Source of the DNA: UMGS172 sp045647525 | Lineage (GTDB): Bacteria; Bacillota; Clostridia; Oscillospirales; Acutalibacteraceae | Reading direction: 5' to 3' | Assembly (NCBI GenBank): GCA_045647525.1 | Contig: JAZRMK010000012.1 | Location: forward strand, 1 to 14,725 | DNA: 14,725 bases | Shown here: piece after piece, positions 1 through 7,432 of the stretch | Layout of the letters: the number at the start of each line of letters is the position of its first letter | How positions within the stretch are numbered: the first letter of the stretch is position 1 | Notes under the pieces: model-generated | Database searches by the model: none | What the model saw: only the letters and a program-made list of their open reading frames with translations | Told to the model about the DNA's origin: nothing | Position numbers and translations under genes: made by a program

Positions 1-45
1 AGGAGCCTTCTTAGCACCCATTCTGCGAAGTCTGATTTTAACCAT
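1..45 (-). CDS. rpsP: 30S ribosomal protein S16, N-terminal fragment
   Basis: The first 15 codons are visible, reading MVKIRLRRMGAKKAP, which is the highly conserved start of ribosomal protein S16, a small-subunit protein needed for 30S assembly. The rest lies beyond the left edge. The ATG (complement of 43-45) is preceded by a perfect AGGAGG (55-60) nine bases upstream, so the start is secure. It follows ffh by 48 bases with no terminator between them. The order ylxM-ffh-rpsP is classic for Firmicutes, where rimM, trmD and rplS usually follow; this suggests cotranscription. Confidence 0.93.
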   Translation of the reverse strand, partial: MVKIRLRRMGAKKAP

Positions 46-93
46 TTTAATTTTCCTCCTGTATTAAAATTTATTTATATAAAAATACAAATA

Positions 94-1452
94 TCAAAAC
101 TTAAAACCGCCGGGGAAATTATTCATACCACCGGGGAAACCGCGCATCATACGTTTCTTTGCGCCTTTTGAGTTCATAGATTTAAACATCTTTTTCATCT
201 GCTCATACTGTTTGAGCAAACGGTTTACAGCCTCTACCGACTGTCCACATCCAGCGGCAATTCGTTTTTTTCTCGACGCATTAAGTATTTCGGGTTTTGA
301 ACGTTCTTTCATTGTCATCGAAGTAATAATTGCCTCGATTCGCTGAAACTGTTTTTCGTCAATATCAATATCCTTCAACTGATTTCCCATACCGGGAATC
401 ATACCGATAAGTTGTTTGATATTGCCCATTTTACTGATACTTCGAAACTGTTCAAGCAGATCATTTAGATCGAATTTATTTTCCTCTAACCTTTTTGCAG
501 CTTCTAATGCCTGCTTTTCATCGATTTGAGTTTCGACCTTTTCGATAAGTGACAAAACGTCACCCATACCCAAAATTCTTGATGCCATACGGTCAGGATG
601 AAATTCTTCTAGTTCATCCATCTTTTCGCCGGTACCGATAAACTTTATAGGCTTTCCGGTTACAGCCTTTACCGACAGTGCAGCACCGCCACGGGTATCA
701 CCGTCAAGTTTGGTAAGGATAACACCGGATATTTCCAACTCTTCGTTGAAGGTCTTGGCAATATTTACGGCGTCCTGACCAACCATTGAGTCAACAACCA
801 GTAAAATCTCATTAACATCAACCGCATTACAGACGCGTTTTAATTCGTCCATAAGGTCTTTATCGATATGCAGTCGACCGGCAGTATCCAAAATCACAAA
901 ATCGTGGCCGTAGTCTCTTGCATACTTAATAGCTTCAACCGCGGTTTTTTCAGGTTTTTGCGTTCCTTTTTCAAAAACGGGAACCTCAACCTTTTCACCC
1001 AAAACCTTTAACTGCTCAATAGCAGCAGGACGGTATATATCAAGTCCAACCATCATAGGTCTATGACCTTGAGATTTCAAACGTTTTGCAAGTTTTGCGC
1101 TGTGGGTAGTTTTACCTGAACCCTGCAAACCGCACATCATAATAACAGTGGGAATTTTTGAAGCAAAATTGATTCTCGCACCCTCACCGCCCATAAGTTC
1201 GGTAAGTTCGTCGCGAACGATCTTAATTACCGTCTGTGCAGGAGTAAGGCTTTCCATGACCTTTTCGCCGATACTCTTTTCAATAACGGTATTTGTGAAA
1301 TCCTTGGCAACTTTATAGTTGACGTCAGCCTCTAACAAAGCAAGACGGACATCACGCATTATCTCTTTGAGGTCAGACTCGGTCAGTTTACCTCTTGAAC
1401 GAAGCTTTTTAAACGCCGCTGTCAGTTTTTCGGAAAGACCTTCAAAAGCCAT
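94..1452 (-). CDS. ffh: Signal recognition particle GTPase Ffh (SRP54)
   Basis: Ffh binds 4.5S/SRP RNA and signal sequences of nascent chains and delivers ribosomes to FtsY at the membrane. The 452-residue protein is of normal family length and complete. The N domain covers roughly residues 1-90. The G domain shows the P-loop GLQGSGKT (108-115), DTAGR (189-193) and TKLDGD (247-252). The M domain runs from about 300, with the GNIKQL and IPGMG elements and the GCGxxxxxVNxLL helix (401-413), and ends in a Gly/Met/Phe-rich tail. I chose the ATG at 1452 because MAFEGLSEKL is the usual Ffh start and AGGTGA lies five bases upstream. An in-frame GTG at 1461 would add three residues but has a poor ribosome binding site. 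It lies 14 bases after ylxM in the same operon. Confidence 0.97.
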   Translation of the reverse strand: MAFEGLSEKLTAAFKKLRSRGKLTESDLKEIMRDVRLALLEADVNYKVAKDFTNTVIEKSIGEKVMESLTPAQTVIKIVRDELTELMGGEGARINFASKIPTVIMMCGLQGSGKTTHSAKLAKRLKSQGHRPMMVGLDIYRPAAIEQLKVLGEKVEVPVFEKGTQKPEKTAVEAIKYARDYGHDFVILDTAGRLHIDKDLMDELKRVCNAVDVNEILLVVDSMVGQDAVNIAKTFNEELEISGVILTKLDGDTRGGAALSVKAVTGKPIKFIGTGEKMDELEEFHPDRMASRILGMGDVLSLIEKVETQIDEKQALEAAKRLEENKFDLNDLLEQFRSISKMGNIKQLIGMIPGMGNQLKDIDIDEKQFQRIEAIITSMTMKERSKPEILNASRKKRIAAGCGQSVEAVNRLLKQYEQMKKMFKSMNSKGAKKRMMRGFPGGMNNFPGGFKF

Positions 1453-1466
1453 AGGATTCACCTGCC

Positions 1467-1778
1467 TTACATTTCGTCAATATACAATATAAGTTTATTA
1501 AAGTCATCCTGCGTTAAGGATTCTTTATAAGTATCAAGTAAAGTTTTTAATTTTGCCTTCTTTTCAACAAAATTAACTGCTGATTCATACTCGCGAAGCT
1601 TTGCAACGGCACGGACAATGGCATCTCTTGCACCCTGCCTTGAAATACCCTCATTATCTGATATTTCAGCCAACGAAAGATCATCACAGTAGTAATACTC
1701 AACAAGCTTTCGCTGTTTTTCAGGTAAAAGTGCACCGTAGTAATCCAGAAGCAAAACAACTGATAAATCCTTTGGCAC
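1467..1778 (-). CDS. ylxM: YlxM-family SRP-associated helix-turn-helix protein
   Basis: This 103-residue protein matches the UPF0122/YlxM family: it opens with KDLSVVLLLDYYGALL, followed by a sigma-70-region-4-like helix-turn-helix (about residues 34-62, containing SLAEISDNEGISRQGARDAI) and a charged C-terminal helical part. YlxM is encoded next to ffh in most Firmicutes and has been linked to SRP function; the biochemical details are less settled than for Ffh. The start is a GTG at 1778 with GAGGTGAGG just upstream, giving a good spacing. It is the first gene of the ylxM-ffh-rpsP operon, about 32 bases after the predicted transcription start. Confidence 0.93.
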   Translation of the reverse strand: MPKDLSVVLLLDYYGALLPEKQRKLVEYYYCDDLSLAEISDNEGISRQGARDAIVRAVAKLREYESAVNFVEKKAKLKTLLDTYKESLTQDDFNKLILYIDEM

Positions 1779-1816
1779 AACCTCACCTCTGTAAAGCGTT
1801 TTTCATTACAGGCGTT

Positions 1817-1844
1817 ATTATACCACACTTTCACCGAATGTCAA
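1817..1844 (-). promoter_or_regulatory. Sigma-A promoter of the ylxM-ffh-rpsP operon
   Basis: Reading the minus strand, TTGACA (complement of 1839-1844) and TATAAT (complement of 1817-1822) are both perfect consensus hexamers, separated by 16 bases. A TG one base before the -10 makes it an extended -10 promoter. Transcription should start near 1810, about 30 bases before the ylxM GTG. This predicts strong housekeeping expression, which fits SRP and ribosomal genes. Confidence 0.85.
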
Positions 1845-1874
1845 GTGTTTTTCTTTACACTTTATTATTTTCTC

Positions 1875-1903
1875 TTGACTGGCATTCGACATAATATTAT
1901 ACT
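1875..1903 (+). promoter_or_regulatory. Sigma-A promoter of the solute-binding lipoprotein gene
   Basis: TTGACT (1875-1880) is followed after 17 bases by TATACT (1898-1903). Transcription should begin near 1910. It stands back to back with the ylxM promoter; the two -35 boxes are only 30 bases apart. The predicted start helps place the translation start of the downstream gene at the TTG at 1935, because the ATGs at 1914 and 1917 would lie almost on the 5' end of the transcript. Confidence 0.75.
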
Positions 1904-1934
1904 ATATAATATAATGATGTATTGGGTGATTTTT

Positions 1935-3506
1935 TTGAAATTCGATGCCGTAAAACGTGTAACATCAATAATAACCATACTCTGCCTGTCGTTAGTTTTA
2001 ATGTTTTCGACGGGCTGTTGGTGGTCTGAAGAAGAATATACGATATATTTCGGTGTTGATAAAGCACCCGTAAATCTTGATCCTCAGCTTGCTAATACAT
2101 ATGCAGAATACTTATATGTAAGAAACTGCTTTAAAGGTTTATATAAGCTTGATTCAAACGATAATCCAGTTTTAGATTTAGCAAGTTCACATACAGTAAG
2201 TAACGACGGATTAACTCATACGTTCAAAATAGCAACATCGAATTGGTCTAACGGCGAAAGAATAACAGCAAACGATTTCAAATTTGCAATTTTACGCGCG
2301 GCTGACCACAATTTAAAAGCACCTCATTCAGATTTGATAAAAAACATTAAGGGTGTCAGCGAGAGATTAGAAGGAAAAACCGGTGATATCGGTGTTGCCG
2401 CACCTAATACTTCCACTCTTGTTATCACCCTTTTAAAACCCGATGAAAACTTTAATTATAAGTTATGCAAGCCTATTTTTATGCCGTGTCAGGAAAAATT
2501 CTTCAACAACTGTGGTGGAAAATACGGTTTAAGTGTTGAGCATATAATAACAAACGGCAATTACACCGTTTCACGTTGGCCTGACAAACGTAATCTTGAA
2601 CTTAAAATATCTGAAAGTTTCAAGACTGAACTCAACATCGCCGAAAAGGTTATAATAACAGAAAGTCAATCCGGCAAACTCAACTCGCAACGAATCAAAG
2701 ATAAAGAAATAGGTATGACCGCCGTTAACGGCGAAGATTATTCCAACATTGATAAAAAGATTTATTCTATAAGTGTTCAATACCGCAAAAATTACGCAAT
2801 ACGTTTTAACAAAACAAGTAATATAGGTAAAAACACTCAACTAACTAAGGCTTTAGCAACTTCAATAGACCGTGATTCAGTAAAAAGAAATATCAATTCA
2901 AGGTTTATGACAACTATCTCCTATTTGCCAAGTGATTCACTTGTTTTGCAATCAAGAAGTCTAAACGGTGTACCGGTTGTAAACAGTACATTTAATTATT
3001 CAGCCGAAGAATCAAGAAAATTATTTTTAGAAGCTGTTAAGGAGTATAAAAACTCAAAACTTCCAACAATAGAAATTCTATGTCCAGATAATGATGAAAT
3101 TAAATCAATTCTTACTAACGCAATTTCCGGTTGGCAAAGCAGTTTGGGTGCAGTTGTCAATATCAAAACACTTGACAACGATTCAGACGTAACTAACGCA
3201 GTGATAAACGGCAATTACAGTGTTGCTTTTGTGGCTCTTAATGACAACGCGGAAAATATTTTAAGTTCATTCTATGGGGAATCAGCTCCACAAGGATATA
3301 ACGACTGTGTTGACAAGTTATTGGTAACAGATAGTTTTAATGATGCAAAATCACATGTTAAATCAGCCACTGAAATGCTTTCAACCGATTCATCTATAAT
3401 ACCTGTTGTCAGCGTTCCTACCGCTTATATTAGCGCTGTTGAGTACAAGAACGTTCATTTTTCTAAAATCGACGGAACTATCGATTTTTCAATTGTTTAT
3501 AAATAA
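1935..3506 (+). CDS. OppA-like (SBP_bac_5) ABC transporter solute-binding lipoprotein
   Basis: From the TTG at 1935 the protein has 523 residues. It begins with a basic n-region (KFDAVKR), a hydrophobic core and a lipobox ending at Cys28 (FSTGC), so it should be a lipoprotein anchored outside the cell membrane. The mature part has the family 5 solute-binding pattern: VNLDPQLANTYAEYLYVRN near the N-terminus, LTHTFKIATSNWSNGERITANDFKFAILRA, then the large C-terminal lobe. These proteins usually bind peptides or nickel for ABC importers. The TTG start is supported by GGGTGA five bases upstream; an open frame extending back to 1845 contains ATGs without ribosome binding sites. No permease or ATPase gene is adjacent, so the partner and ligand are unknown. 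Confidence 0.85.
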   Translation: MKFDAVKRVTSIITILCLSLVLMFSTGCWWSEEEYTIYFGVDKAPVNLDPQLANTYAEYLYVRNCFKGLYKLDSNDNPVLDLASSHTVSNDGLTHTFKIATSNWSNGERITANDFKFAILRAADHNLKAPHSDLIKNIKGVSERLEGKTGDIGVAAPNTSTLVITLLKPDENFNYKLCKPIFMPCQEKFFNNCGGKYGLSVEHIITNGNYTVSRWPDKRNLELKISESFKTELNIAEKVIITESQSGKLNSQRIKDKEIGMTAVNGEDYSNIDKKIYSISVQYRKNYAIRFNKTSNIGKNTQLTKALATSIDRDSVKRNINSRFMTTISYLPSDSLVLQSRSLNGVPVVNSTFNYSAEESRKLFLEAVKEYKNSKLPTIEILCPDNDEIKSILTNAISGWQSSLGAVVNIKTLDNDSDVTNAVINGNYSVAFVALNDNAENILSSFYGESAPQGYNDCVDKLLVTDSFNDAKSHVKSATEMLSTDSSIIPVVSVPTAYISAVEYKNVHFSKIDGTIDFSIVYK

Positions 3507-3517
3507 AATGAATATTA

Positions 3518-3561
3518 GAACTCCTTTTACCGACACTAACGGTGAAAGGAGTTTATTTTAT
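3518..3561 (+). terminator. Hairpin after the lipoprotein gene; covers the next gene's Shine-Dalgarno
   Basis: An ACTCCTTTTACCG arm (3520-3532) pairs with CGGTGAAAGGAGT (3540-3552) through 13 base pairs with one G-U wobble and a 7-base loop; one or two further pairs can form outside. The run TTTATTTTAT follows, an imperfect U-tract. It can act as an intrinsic terminator for the lipoprotein gene. Its 3' arm also holds GAAAGGAG, the ribosome binding site of the small gene starting at 3560, so a folded hairpin would hide that site. Confidence 0.7.
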
Positions 3562-3739
3562 GAAATTTAAAGATAATAAAAAATACATCCCGATAAAACC
3601 GCAACCCGAAGATGAGGTAGAAACAATTTACTGTGATGATTCACATGATTCTTACGAAAACATCAAATACAACGATATGTTCCCCTATGCATCTCCTATT
3701 CCTCAGCCTCGCCGCACTCCCGAACCGCCGATTATTTAG
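3560..3739 (+). CDS. Small acidic/proline-rich protein of unknown function (59 aa)
   Basis: I do not recognise this protein. It starts MKFKDNKKYIPIKPQPEDE, has an acidic, Tyr/Asp/Ser-rich middle with one Cys (IYCDDSHDSYENIKY), and ends in a proline-rich tail (SPIPQPRRTPEPPII). There is no signal peptide or membrane segment, so it should be cytosolic or packaged in a larger structure. The ATG at 3560 has AAAGGAG eight bases upstream; an in-frame start at 3542 would lie inside the hairpin and lacks a binding site. A strong dedicated terminator begins four bases after the stop. The good binding site, ATG and terminator together argue for a real gene. Transcription may depend on read-through from the lipoprotein gene, since no separate promoter is evident. 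Confidence 0.65.
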   Translation: MKFKDNKKYIPIKPQPEDEVETIYCDDSHDSYENIKYNDMFPYASPIPQPRRTPEPPII

Positions 3740-3742
3740 ATA

Positions 3743-3780
3743 AATGCCGACAAAGTTTGACCTTTGTCGGCATTATTTTA
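3743..3780 (+). terminator. Rho-independent terminator after the 59-aa gene
   Basis: AATGCCGACAAAG (3743-3755) and CTTTGTCGGCATT (3762-3774) form a perfect 13-bp stem with a 6-base loop, followed by ATTATTTTA. This is the clear end of the lipoprotein/small-protein transcript. Confidence 0.85.
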
Positions 3781-3799
3781 CAAAAATTCAAATAGTGTG

Positions 3800-3828
3800 T
3801 TGAATAATTTAATAATCTGTGTTAAATT
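3800..3828 (+). promoter_or_regulatory. Weak candidate promoter for the DUF5058 operon
   Basis: TTGAAT (3800-3805) and TAAATT (3823-3828) are 17 bases apart in an AT-rich stretch between the preceding terminator and the DUF5058 gene. The match to the sigma-A -10 box is poor, and in AT-rich DNA such pairs occur by chance. The position, between a strong terminator and a four-gene cluster, means that some promoter is expected here. Confidence 0.3.
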
Positions 3829-3867
3829 TATATTACATTTATTTTGTCATATATAAGAGGTACATAT

Positions 3868-4683
3868 ATGGAATTCAGCGTTAATCATCCGATACTTTAT
3901 ATAATGGTTGGAATTCTTATCACCGTTGTATTGTCACAATCGGTTTATTTCCTTATAAAAGCATTAAAACGCGCAAAATCATTAGGAATTGATAATAGTA
4001 AAATAAAAAAGACCATCACCACATCTGCCATTTTTACCATCGCACCCGCAGTAGCGATTTTAGTTGGCGTCATAGCACTTTCAAAATCTTTGGGCGTCGC
4101 TATTCCGTGGTTGCGACTTTCAATAATCGGCTCACTTTCTTATGAAATCGTTGCTTCTAAAAATGCAATGAATGCACTTGGTATCAGCAGTGGTACTCAG
4201 GTTGCTGATGCGTCCGATTTTATAACAATACTCTGGGTAATGACACTAAGTATTGCTGCCGGTCTTATTCTTGTTCCGCTTGTAACAAAGAAAATTCAAG
4301 GCGGTATGAATAAAATCGGTATGAAGGACAAAAAGTGGAGCGAGGTATTAAACAATGCCATGTTCCTTGGTATGATTTCTGCGTTTTTAGGTTACGTTTT
4401 CTGCAACGTTGACCGTCTGTGGAAAGCTGATGAAAACGGACTTGTTAAGGTTGTGCAAAAGGTTGAGGACGCAGGAGTCGTAAGCACAATCGAAACCTAT
4501 ATTTCATCCACTTCAGGTCTTATCCCGATAGTCGTAATGGCTGTATCAGCAATTGTTATGGCGGTTTGCGGTGTTCTTTCAATGAAGGTCAAAAAATGTA
4601 AGTGGCTTACCGACTACGCTTTACCGATAAGTCTTATCGCAGGAATGGCAGCGGCTATTCCCGTCACTAACTGGTTAGGATAA
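3868..4683 (+). CDS. DUF5058 family polytopic membrane protein
   Basis: The 271-residue protein, starting MEFSVNHPILYIMVGILI, looks like the DUF5058 family of Firmicutes. I count about seven membrane segments, near residues 8-29, 51-72, 77-97, 112-137, 161-180, 210-235 and 245-267. A Ser/Gly-rich stretch between the third and fourth (SKNAMNALGISSGTQVADASD) could line a substrate path. The function is not established; a transport role is an inference from topology and context. The ATG at 3868 has AAGAGG seven bases upstream; an in-frame TTG at 3844 without a good binding site was rejected. The next membrane protein gene begins 12 bases after the stop behind AAGGAGGGG, so both are probably made together. 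Confidence 0.75.
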   Translation: MEFSVNHPILYIMVGILITVVLSQSVYFLIKALKRAKSLGIDNSKIKKTITTSAIFTIAPAVAILVGVIALSKSLGVAIPWLRLSIIGSLSYEIVASKNAMNALGISSGTQVADASDFITILWVMTLSIAAGLILVPLVTKKIQGGMNKIGMKDKKWSEVLNNAMFLGMISAFLGYVFCNVDRLWKADENGLVKVVQKVEDAGVVSTIETYISSTSGLIPIVVMAVSAIVMAVCGVLSMKVKKCKWLTDYALPISLIAGMAAAIPVTNWLG

Positions 4684-4695
4684 GGAGGGGAAAAT

Positions 4696-5361
4696 ATGAA
4701 AAAGCAGCCGACATATCTTGATTCCGTTCATCGTGACGGAAAAATCTGGGGTCTTATTCTCTGCGCATTGATACTCCTTTTCCCCGTTGTAACATCATTG
4801 ATTTTTGGTGCATACCCTGAATGGTCACCGTTGCTCAAAGGTCTTTTTGCAACTCTTCCTATGTATTGGGCAGTAGGTATTATTGAAATATTCACTTTCG
4901 TTCCTATGCTCGGTGCAGGCGGTACCTACCTTTCCTTTGTAACAGGTAATATTTCTAACTTAAAACTTCCTTGCGCAATTGACGCAATGGAACGTGCCGA
5001 AGTAAAAGCAAGTTCCGAAGAAGGCGAAATCATTTCGACAATTGCTATTGCCGTTTCGAGTATTGTAACAACAATAATTATTATAATTGGAGTAATTCTG
5101 ATAGTACCTTTGACCCCTGTTTTGGAATCCCCTGTCTTAAAGCCGGCATTTGATATGCTTCTTCCTGCGCTTTTCGGCGGTTTAGCAGTAGTTTTCGTTT
5201 CAAAAAATTTGAAACTCTCTATTGCCCCCATTGTTCTTATGCTTGCACTTTTTATTTTCGTTCCTGCGCTCAATGAAGGAACAGTAGGTATTATGGTACC
5301 TGTTGGTGTAATATTTACAATTGCAGTAGCAAGAATTATGTATAAGAAAGGACTCCTTTAA
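4696..5361 (+). CDS. Polytopic membrane protein, probable partner of the DUF5058 protein
   Basis: This 221-residue protein is not one I can assign to a named family. It has about six membrane segments (near residues 16-37, 48-78, 112-140, 145-167, 170-190 and 193-215). A conspicuous segment in the first half, FVPMLGAGGTYLSFVTGNIS followed by NLKLPCAID, is Gly/Thr/Asn-rich and looks like a re-entrant or substrate-binding loop. The start has AAGGAGGGG five bases upstream. The gene sits between the DUF5058 gene (12-base gap) and the M20 peptidase gene (one-base gap), so translation is likely coupled. I infer that it and the DUF5058 protein form a two-subunit membrane complex, possibly a transporter for the compound hydrolysed by the M20 enzyme. 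Confidence 0.7.
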   Translation: MKKQPTYLDSVHRDGKIWGLILCALILLFPVVTSLIFGAYPEWSPLLKGLFATLPMYWAVGIIEIFTFVPMLGAGGTYLSFVTGNISNLKLPCAIDAMERAEVKASSEEGEIISTIAIAVSSIVTTIIIIIGVILIVPLTPVLESPVLKPAFDMLLPALFGGLAVVFVSKNLKLSIAPIVLMLALFIFVPALNEGTVGIMVPVGVIFTIAVARIMYKKGLL

Positions 5362-5362
5362 T

Positions 5363-6805
5363 ATGGCACTATACATTACCCTTTCTTGTATAACTTTAAT
5401 TTTAGTATTCCTCTTAGTGTTGATTATTCGTGCGCTTAATTTCAAACCAAAAAAATCACCTTCGATTCAACAAAACGAGTTAACATTTGATAATGATTTA
5501 GCGGTTTCGAATCTTGCGGAACTTATCAAATGCAAAACGATCTCTTATAATGACAAATCATTAGAAGACGATGCAGAATTTGATAAATTCACAAATCTAT
5601 TACCTAAACTATACCCCAATGTGTTTAAAGTTTGTGAGAAGATAGATATTCCCGACCGAGCAATTTTATTGAAATGGTCAGGTAAATCCAGCGAAAAGCC
5701 AACTGTTTTGATGGCGCACTACGACGTTGTTCCTGTAAACGAAGAAAATTGGGATAAGCCGCCTTTTGATGCCATTATCGAGGATGGCGTTTTATGGGGT
5801 CGCGGTACACTTGACACAAAGATCACATTAAACAGTATATTGTTTGCATCAGAAAAACTTATTGTTGAAGGCTTTATCCCTGAAAATGACATATATTTTG
5901 CTTTTTCCGGTGGCGAAGAAATCAACGGACTTGGTGCAGTAAATATTGTTGATTACTTCAAAAACAACGGAATTGAACCGGGAATGGTTGTTGATGAGGG
6001 CGGTGCTGTTGTTGAAAACGTATTCCCCGGTGTCAACACCCCTTGCGGACTCATCGGTATCGCCGAAAAAGGTATGATGAATGTCGAATACAAGTGCAAA
6101 TCGGCAGGCGGTCATGCATCGGCACCAAAACCAAACTCACCTGTTGTCCGTCTTTCAAAGGCTTGTTGCCGTTTGGAATGTAAACCTTTTAAATCGCATT
6201 TCACAAAGCCTGTTGTTGCCATGTTTGACACATTAGGACGTCATTCTTCCTTTATTTATAAAGTGATTTTTTCAAATCTATGGCTCTTTAAGCCAATACT
6301 TGATAAAATCTGTAAATCAGGCGGAGGCGAACTTAACGCTATGGTTCGCACAACCGTTGCATTCACCAAAATGAAGGGCAGTTCTGCATTTAATGTCATT
6401 CCTCCCGAAGCAACGCTTGTTTCAAATATGCGTCTTAATCCGGCTGACACAATGGATTCTGCATACGAATATCTCAAAAAGACTGTTAACGATAATAATG
6501 TTGAAATCAACATTATTGAAGGTATGAATCCCAGCCGTATTTCAGAAGTTGACTGTGATGCATGGAACAAGGTTGCCAGCGCTGTTGCTTCAACATGGAA
6601 AGGCTGTATAGTCTCACCTTACCTTATGATGCAGTGCTCTGACAGTCGTCATTACGGAAGAATTTCAGATAAAGTCTACCGTTTTTCTGCTATGGATTTA
6701 ACGGCAGAGGAACGTGCAACCATTCACGGAAACAACGAACGAATCAGAATTGATGCGGCAAGAAGAACTGTTGAGTTTTACATCCGCTTAATTAACCAGT
6801 GTTAA
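5363..6805 (+). CDS. Membrane-anchored M20 family metallopeptidase (CPS1/PM20D1-like)
   Basis: This is a two-zinc M20 hydrolase of 480 residues that removes C-terminal residues or acyl groups from small peptide-like substrates. All expected active-site residues are visible: His119 and Asp121 in MAHYDVVPV, the bridging Asp151 in GRGTLDTK, catalytic Glu185 and metal ligand Glu186 in GGEE, Asp211 in VVDEGG, and His456 in TIHGNNE. His251 in AGGHAS marks the lid/dimerisation domain. The N-terminus (residues 2-22) is one hydrophobic helix followed by KPKK, so the enzyme is membrane-tethered. The long spacing, W..PPF..I..DG..WGRG pattern and N-terminal helix resemble carboxypeptidase S/PM20D1 rather than DapE or ArgE. 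It starts one base after the previous stop; the exact substrate is unknown. Confidence 0.9.
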   Translation: MALYITLSCITLILVFLLVLIIRALNFKPKKSPSIQQNELTFDNDLAVSNLAELIKCKTISYNDKSLEDDAEFDKFTNLLPKLYPNVFKVCEKIDIPDRAILLKWSGKSSEKPTVLMAHYDVVPVNEENWDKPPFDAIIEDGVLWGRGTLDTKITLNSILFASEKLIVEGFIPENDIYFAFSGGEEINGLGAVNIVDYFKNNGIEPGMVVDEGGAVVENVFPGVNTPCGLIGIAEKGMMNVEYKCKSAGGHASAPKPNSPVVRLSKACCRLECKPFKSHFTKPVVAMFDTLGRHSSFIYKVIFSNLWLFKPILDKICKSGGGELNAMVRTTVAFTKMKGSSAFNVIPPEATLVSNMRLNPADTMDSAYEYLKKTVNDNNVEINIIEGMNPSRISEVDCDAWNKVASAVASTWKGCIVSPYLMMQCSDSRHYGRISDKVYRFSAMDLTAEERATIHGNNERIRIDAARRTVEFYIRLINQC

Positions 6806-6826
6806 AATATTTATGGGGTTGGAGTT

Positions 6827-7384
6827 ATGAATAAATATCCTAATATTGATGCTTTCAATAAAAAAATCAAAAAAGTCCTTATAACCAAGGAAGAAATAGA
6901 TGCAGCAATTAAAGAGGCGGGTAAGAAAATTGATGCAATTTATGACGGCAGACCAATTCTGCTTGTAAGTATTTTAAAAGGTGCTTTTGTTTTTATGGCT
7001 GACCTTTGCCGTGCAGTAAGTGTGCCTTGTGAGATCGGATTTATGTGTGCAAAAAGTTATTACGAAGGCACAAAAAGTTCAGGTGTCGTTCAAATAACAA
7101 TGGACTTGGAGCAAGATATCACAAAATACCATGTGGTTATCGTTGAAGATATTATCGACACAGGAAGAACGCTGAACGACATTGTAAAACTACTTAAATC
7201 TCGTAATCCTATATCATTGAGCGTTGTCACTTTGTTGGACAAGCCATCAAGACGAGTTGTTGATTTCGATGCAGACATTTCCCTGTTTGTCATTCCCGAT
7301 CACTTTGTTATCGGCTACGGTCTTGACTGCGGTGAATATTTTAGAAACCTGCCCTACATAGCTGAGTACGATTCAGAAGAATAA
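6827..7384 (+). CDS. hpt: Hypoxanthine phosphoribosyltransferase
   Basis: This purine-salvage enzyme transfers phosphoribose from PRPP to hypoxanthine (and usually guanine). The 185-residue protein has the family hallmarks: LKG (50-52) in the pyrophosphate loop, the flexible SYYEGTKSSG loop (77-86), the PRPP-binding loop VIVEDIIDTGRTL (104-116), the purine-contacting Lys139 in LLDKPSRR, and the C-terminal VIGYGLDCGEYFRNLPYI. It begins 21 bases after the M20 gene with GGGG eight bases and GGAG two bases before the ATG, so the binding site is unusual but usable. It closes the cluster and is followed at once by a strong terminator. In many Firmicutes hpt sits next to tilS and ftsH; here it does not. 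Confidence 0.95.
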   Translation: MNKYPNIDAFNKKIKKVLITKEEIDAAIKEAGKKIDAIYDGRPILLVSILKGAFVFMADLCRAVSVPCEIGFMCAKSYYEGTKSSGVVQITMDLEQDITKYHVVIVEDIIDTGRTLNDIVKLLKSRNPISLSVVTLLDKPSRRVVDFDADISLFVIPDHFVIGYGLDCGEYFRNLPYIAEYDSEE

Positions 7385-7385
7385 T

Positions 7386-7423
7386 AAAAAAGCCACCCAA
7401 ACTTTTCGTTTGGGTGGCTTTAA
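7386..7423. terminator. Bidirectional terminator between converging hpt and metK
   Basis: AAAGCCACCCAAAC (7389-7402) and its complement (7408-7421) form a perfect 14-bp stem with a 5-base loop. The A-run before it and T-rich sequence after it give a U-tract in either direction, with the better tract serving metK on the minus strand. It ends both converging transcripts. Confidence 0.88.
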
Positions 7424-7432
7424 TTTTGTTTG

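Noticed and set aside
1601..1894. A 97-codon open frame on the plus strand across ylxM and the divergent promoters
   Set aside because: It overlaps ylxM and both promoter regions and has no homology or binding site; the YlxM match on the other strand is clear.
1845..1934. An N-terminal extension of the lipoprotein gene back to 1845
   Set aside because: It would start upstream of the mapped-by-eye promoter (1875-1903) and put 30 extra residues before the signal peptide; no binding site precedes its ATGs.
3496..3503. A separate promoter for the 59-residue gene using TATAAA at 3498-3503
   Set aside because: No -35 hexamer is found at 16-18 bases upstream, and the string spans the end of the lipoprotein gene in ordinary AT-rich sequence.
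4926..5273. A 115-codon open frame on the minus strand
   Set aside because: It is the reverse of the hydrophobic second membrane protein gene; the product is a mirror of Ile/Val codons and nothing supports its translation.
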